In this document: one piece after another, positions 60,873-64,000 of the stretch
Layout of the letters: the number at the start of each line of letters is the position of its first letter
How positions within the stretch are numbered: position 1 is the first letter of the stretch
DNA from: Streptomyces sp. NBC_01750
Lineage (GTDB): Bacteria; Actinomycetota; Actinomycetes; Streptomycetales; Streptomycetaceae
Reading direction: 5' to 3'
Assembly (NCBI RefSeq): GCF_035918095.1
Contig: NZ_CP109137.1
Span: 7,380,001-7,444,000, forward strand
Length of the DNA stretch: 64,000 nucleotides
The notes under the pieces: generated by a model
What the model was told of the DNA's origin: nothing
Seen by the model: only the letters and a program-made list of their open reading frames with translations
Databases searched by the model: none
Translations under genes and position numbers: made by a program

Positions 60873-63788
60873 TCACGCCATCTGACGGTGCACCAGTTCG
60901 TGCAGATGGCCGCCCGCGTGCGCGAGCAGCTGCGCCGGAGGCCCCTGTTCCACGATCCGGCCGTCCGACATGACGATCACGCGGTCGGCGTCCATGACGG
61001 TGGTCAGCCGGTGGGCGATCACCAGTCGGCTCGCGCTCAGCCTGCGGGTGCTCTCGATCACGATGCGCTGGGTCTCGTTGTCCAGCGCGCTGGTGGCCTC
61101 GTCGAAGAACAGGATGCGCGGGCGGCGGATGAGGGCCTGGGCGATCATCAGGCGTTGGCGCTGACCGCCGGAGATGGCACCGCTGCCGGCGATCATGGTG
61201 TGCAGACCCATCGGCATGCGCTTGATGTCCTCGGCCAGGCCGGCCATCTCGGCGGCCTCCCAGGCCTCTTCCTGGCTGAAGGCCTCGGCGCCGCAGATGC
61301 AGTCAAGGATCGATCCGGTGAGCGGCTGCGCGTTCTGCAGGACCACTCCGCACTGACGGCGTACCGCGGACTGGTCCAGAGCGGCCAGATCCTGACCGTC
61401 GTAGAGCACGCTGCCCGAGGCCGGCTTGTCGAAGCCGATGAGGAGCCGGAGCAGCGTCGACTTCCCGCAGCCGCTGGGGCCGACGATCGCCACGAACTCG
61501 CCCGGCTGCACCTCGAGCGACACGTCGTCGAGGACGAGCGGGCCGTCGTCGGTGTACCGGAAGGACAGTTTCCGGGCCGCTATCCCGCCGGAGAGCGGCC
61601 CGGGCTGAGCGCTGCTGCCACGGACCTCCGGCTCCTCGTCCAGGACCGGCTTGACCTGTTCGAACATGGGCAGGACGGCAGCGGCCGAGACCAGTGCCCC
61701 GGAGATCTGTGTGACCGAGGTCAGCAGCATCGTCACGGAGGTGTTGAAGGTCAGGAACTCGCCGGCCGACATGCTGCCGCGGGCAGGACCGGCCAGCAGC
61801 ATGAACATGGTGAGCGAACAGAGCGGCAGGTAGACCGCGTCCAGGACCGTTGTCAGATTCCTGATCCGGCCCGCCCGTTGCTGCAGTTCGCGAGAGCGGG
61901 CGAACTCCCGGGCCCAGGCGGCGTACCCGAAACTCTCCGCCGCGGCGACGCGCAGCTTGGGCAGCCCGCGCAGGGTCTGGAACGCCTGGTTGTTGAGCTT
62001 GTTGCCGAGCTCGACCAGCTGCCGCTGCCATCGCAGTTGCCACAGACCCATTCCGTAGAACACCAGTCCGATGGCGACCAGCATGCCGATCGCCGCCAGC
62101 GCCAGCGGCACGCTGTAGCAGAGCAGCAGAACGAGGTTCATCACACCGACGGTGCCGGCCTGTACGGCGACCGGGCCGATACCGGCCAGCACCCGCCGGA
62201 TGGCGCTGATCCCCATCGCCGCACTGGCCAGCTCTCCGGTGGAGCGCTCGGTGAAGAACTTCGTCGGCAGCCGCAACAGCCGGTCCCACACGGCCGGCTG
62301 GAGCGTACTCTCCATACGCCCTTCCATACGCAGCAGAGTCAGGTTCTGCAGCAGCATGAAAGAGGCGGACACAATGCTGGCGATCATGACGGCCAGTGAC
62401 ACCTGGACGATGAGGCTCCGCTCGGCCGTCGGCACGTACACACCGAGCACCTGGCCGGTCGCGATCGGCACCAGCGCGCCGAGAGCGACCGTCACCAGCC
62501 CGGCGATCGCCAGATTGCGCAGGTCCCTGTGGGAGTCACGCAGGCTGAAGTGGAGCAGCCGCCATGGGGTCATGGGACGTTCCGGCAGCGGGCGGTAGAA
62601 CATCACTGCGCGCGGCTCGAACTCGTCCGCGCTGTCACTGCCGATGCGCCGTCGCAGACCCGATGCCGGGTTCACCGCCTCGTACCGCCCCCGGCGCCAC
62701 AGCAGCGCCACCGGTGCTCCGGACTTGGCCCAATGGCCCACCAGGGGACCGGCGTTGGTGCGCCACCAGCGGCCGTCGAGCCTGACCGCGCGGGTACGGA
62801 TCCGCGAGCCGACCGCGATCCGCTCGACCGGACTGACGCGGTCGCCCACCGCACCGCTCTTCGGCGGCTCGGAGAGGGTGATCCCGGCCGCCTCCGCGAC
62901 CCGGCGGCAGACGGCGAACGTGGCGTCGTCGGTGGCCCGGTCCACAGCGGCGGTTGCCCGCCCGGCCCGGTCCTGCTTGCCGATGGAGGCCAGCAGCGCC
63001 TGGTCGGCCCGTGCGCGGACGGCTTCGCCCGCCTTGATGCCGGCCGCCGTACGGTCCTCGTGAGCGCGCTCGAGCCGTTCGATCCAGCGGTCCACCGCGG
63101 ACAGCAGGCGGTACTGCTGGTTGACCATCCGCTGCCACAGCGCGCCGTCGACCAGGAGGTCGCCCGCCGCCTCGGCGCTGTAGGAGGCGCCGTACTGCAC
63201 ACTGCCGGGCAGAACCGGCATCCACAGGATGTCGTCGTCGGCCACGGCCTCGTCGATGGCCGGGCGGTCCTCCAGCGGAGCCTCGAACAGGACGCCCAGG
63301 CTGCGGCCGATGCCGAGTGCGAAGGCATGTTCCAGCGGAGTCGGTGCCTGGTGCTGGGTGTCGTACTGCGCTGCGTACGGGTCGTACCCCCCGTGCTCGC
63401 CGTACCCGCCGTACCCGCCGTACTCGCCGTATTCGGGCCGGTACAGCTCCCGCAGTGCGATCCGGCGCAGCAGACAGTCCTGCGATGGTCTGCCGAGCAG
63501 CGTGTGCTGCGGGCCTTCGACCGGGCCGAGCAGCAGGGTTCCCGCCTCGAGACGGCCGAGGAAGTGCCAGTGCCCCTGCTGAGCGGTGTCGACCGCGAAC
63601 AGATCCAGCGACCCGCCCACGACGAGCCACAACACCTGCGGCCCCTCCAGAGGCACGCTGCGCAGGCCGCTGCAGTCGACGGGCGTGCCGAGGCCACCGA
63701 GCGCGTACGTCACCGCGTCGGTCCAGCCCGGCCCCACGACCCCGGGCTGGTGAGTGGACTGGTGAGCGGACGGATGTACGGATGACAC
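60873..63788 (-). CDS. NHLP-type bacteriocin/RiPP export ABC transporter (permease-ATPase)
   Basis: A 971-aa export ABC half-transporter. The N-terminal about 390 residues form the NHLM-specific cytoplasmic region (including Tyr/Gly-rich EYGGYGGYGEHGGYDPY). Five to six membrane helices then span about 430-710. The ATPase follows with Walker A VGPSGCGKSTLL, signature ISGGQRQRL, Walker B ILFFDEATSALD and H-loop IAHRLTTV. No peptidase C39 domain is present in this subunit. The GTG 63788 start has AAGGAGC upstream and lies one base beyond the previous gene's stop. It probably exports a ribosomal peptide or the cluster product, together with the upstream transporter. Confidence 0.9.
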   Translation of the reverse strand: MSSVHPSAHQSTHQPGVVGPGWTDAVTYALGGLGTPVDCSGLRSVPLEGPQVLWLVVGGSLDLFAVDTAQQGHWHFLGRLEAGTLLLGPVEGPQHTLLGRPSQDCLLRRIALRELYRPEYGEYGGYGGYGEHGGYDPYAAQYDTQHQAPTPLEHAFALGIGRSLGVLFEAPLEDRPAIDEAVADDDILWMPVLPGSVQYGASYSAEAAGDLLVDGALWQRMVNQQYRLLSAVDRWIERLERAHEDRTAAGIKAGEAVRARADQALLASIGKQDRAGRATAAVDRATDDATFAVCRRVAEAAGITLSEPPKSGAVGDRVSPVERIAVGSRIRTRAVRLDGRWWRTNAGPLVGHWAKSGAPVALLWRRGRYEAVNPASGLRRRIGSDSADEFEPRAVMFYRPLPERPMTPWRLLHFSLRDSHRDLRNLAIAGLVTVALGALVPIATGQVLGVYVPTAERSLIVQVSLAVMIASIVSASFMLLQNLTLLRMEGRMESTLQPAVWDRLLRLPTKFFTERSTGELASAAMGISAIRRVLAGIGPVAVQAGTVGVMNLVLLLCYSVPLALAAIGMLVAIGLVFYGMGLWQLRWQRQLVELGNKLNNQAFQTLRGLPKLRVAAAESFGYAAWAREFARSRELQQRAGRIRNLTTVLDAVYLPLCSLTMFMLLAGPARGSMSAGEFLTFNTSVTMLLTSVTQISGALVSAAAVLPMFEQVKPVLDEEPEVRGSSAQPGPLSGGIAARKLSFRYTDDGPLVLDDVSLEVQPGEFVAIVGPSGCGKSTLLRLLIGFDKPASGSVLYDGQDLAALDQSAVRRQCGVVLQNAQPLTGSILDCICGAEAFSQEEAWEAAEMAGLAEDIKRMPMGLHTMIAGSGAISGGQRQRLMIAQALIRRPRILFFDEATSALDNETQRIVIESTRRLSASRLVIAHRLTTVMDADRVIVMSDGRIVEQGPPAQLLAHAGGHLHELVHRQMA

Positions 63789-63789
63789 G

Positions 63790-64000
63790 TCAGTGCTCCT
63801 TGACCAGCTCGGCGTACGGGCCCCCGGCCGCGACCAGGTCCTCGTGCCGGCCACGTTCGACGACCGAACCGTGGTCGAGGACCACGATCTCGTCGCTGTC
63901 GCGCACCGTGCTCAGCCGGTGGGCGATCACGACGCACGCACAGCCGCGCCGCCGCAGATTGTCGATGATGGTCTGCTCCGTCTGCGCGTCCAGAGCACTC
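63790..64000 (-). CDS. ABC transporter, C-terminal end (NHLP partner), cut by window edge
   Basis: Only the last 69 residues are inside: [12 protein letters not shown]...(switch H) [20 protein letters not shown]...ELVKEH. This is the end of an export ABC ATPase domain. Its position one base upstream of the NHLP transporter suggests it is the peptidase-containing partner, which cannot be seen. Confidence 0.85.
   Translation of the reverse strand, partial: SALDAQTEQTIIDNLRRRGCACVVIAHRLSTVRDSDEIVVLDHGSVVERGRHEDLVAAGGPYAELVKEH

Overview
The window is high-GC actinobacterial DNA that reads as Streptomyces: strong G/C bias at third codon positions, frequent GTG starts, four-base start/stop overlaps, Tat-type signal peptides and genus-typical gene neighbourhoods (ROK-regulated sugar operon, ebo-type cluster, NHLP exporters, an EACC1/caspase pair). 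All functions are read from motifs by eye; no database search was run.

Layout. (1) 0-2.2 kb: a Nudix hydrolase and an orphan DUF4157 (eCIS-core) protein. (2) 2.4-9.8 kb: a ROK regulator, a ribose-type ABC sugar importer (ATPase, permease, lipoprotein), a Gfo/Idh/MocA oxidoreductase and a TIM-barrel isomerase. (3) 10.1-13.8 kb: a giant secreted protein joining a PQQ-dehydrogenase-like propeller, PKD, CBM6-like, ThuA and DUF1080 domains. (4) 13.9-22.3 kb: a tightly overlapped ebo-type cluster (inositol-phosphate-synthase-like, UbiA/EboC, TIM barrel, EboA, EboB/TatD, EboE, EboF, Tat-exported isomerase). Regions 2-4 together look like one sugar/cyclitol uptake, oxidation and envelope-metabolite programme. 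(5) 22.5-29.0 kb: secreted HAD acid phosphatase, aldehyde dehydrogenase, DUF2254 membrane protein, small protein, hemerythrin and class A beta-lactamase, with tRNA fragments and a decayed second copy of the DUF2254 5' end.

(6) 29.78-47.77 kb: an integrated element of about 18 kb in the 3' end of tRNA-Leu(GAG), bounded by a perfect 20-bp direct repeat. The tRNA's terminator is displaced to the far end. It carries a serine recombinase, two DNA methyltransferases (one with two apparent compensating frameshifts), a HEPN fragment, and a compact type VII secretion locus: ESX-like small proteins, an EccB-like stub, EccD, a MinD/EspI-like ATPase, EccC and a DUF6177-like protein. Its cargo is a polymorphic toxin with a PD-(D/E)XK-like end, followed by an Imm49-like immunity protein. 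No conjugation genes, mycosin or complete EccB are visible.

(7) 47.8-50.8 kb: EACC1 plus a caspase-like protease that continues through an EF-hand-like loop and a membrane segment into a penicillin-binding transpeptidase fold whose SxxK and KTG motifs are both broken. I regard this as the most novel object here: a candidate envelope-sensing cell-suicide or defence protein. (8) 50.9-60.8 kb: a fatty acyl-CoA ligase, then a small-molecule cluster (CDP-alcohol transferase, dehydrogenase, PTPS-like, glycosyltransferase, methyltransferase, flippase-like, RibD-like, creatininase, and a GTP cyclohydrolase II of the Met-substituted, FAPy-forming type). The flippase-like and RibD-like genes run tail to tail into each other over 588 bp. 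(9) 60.9-64.0 kb: a pair of NHLP-type export ABC transporters, the second cut by the window edge.
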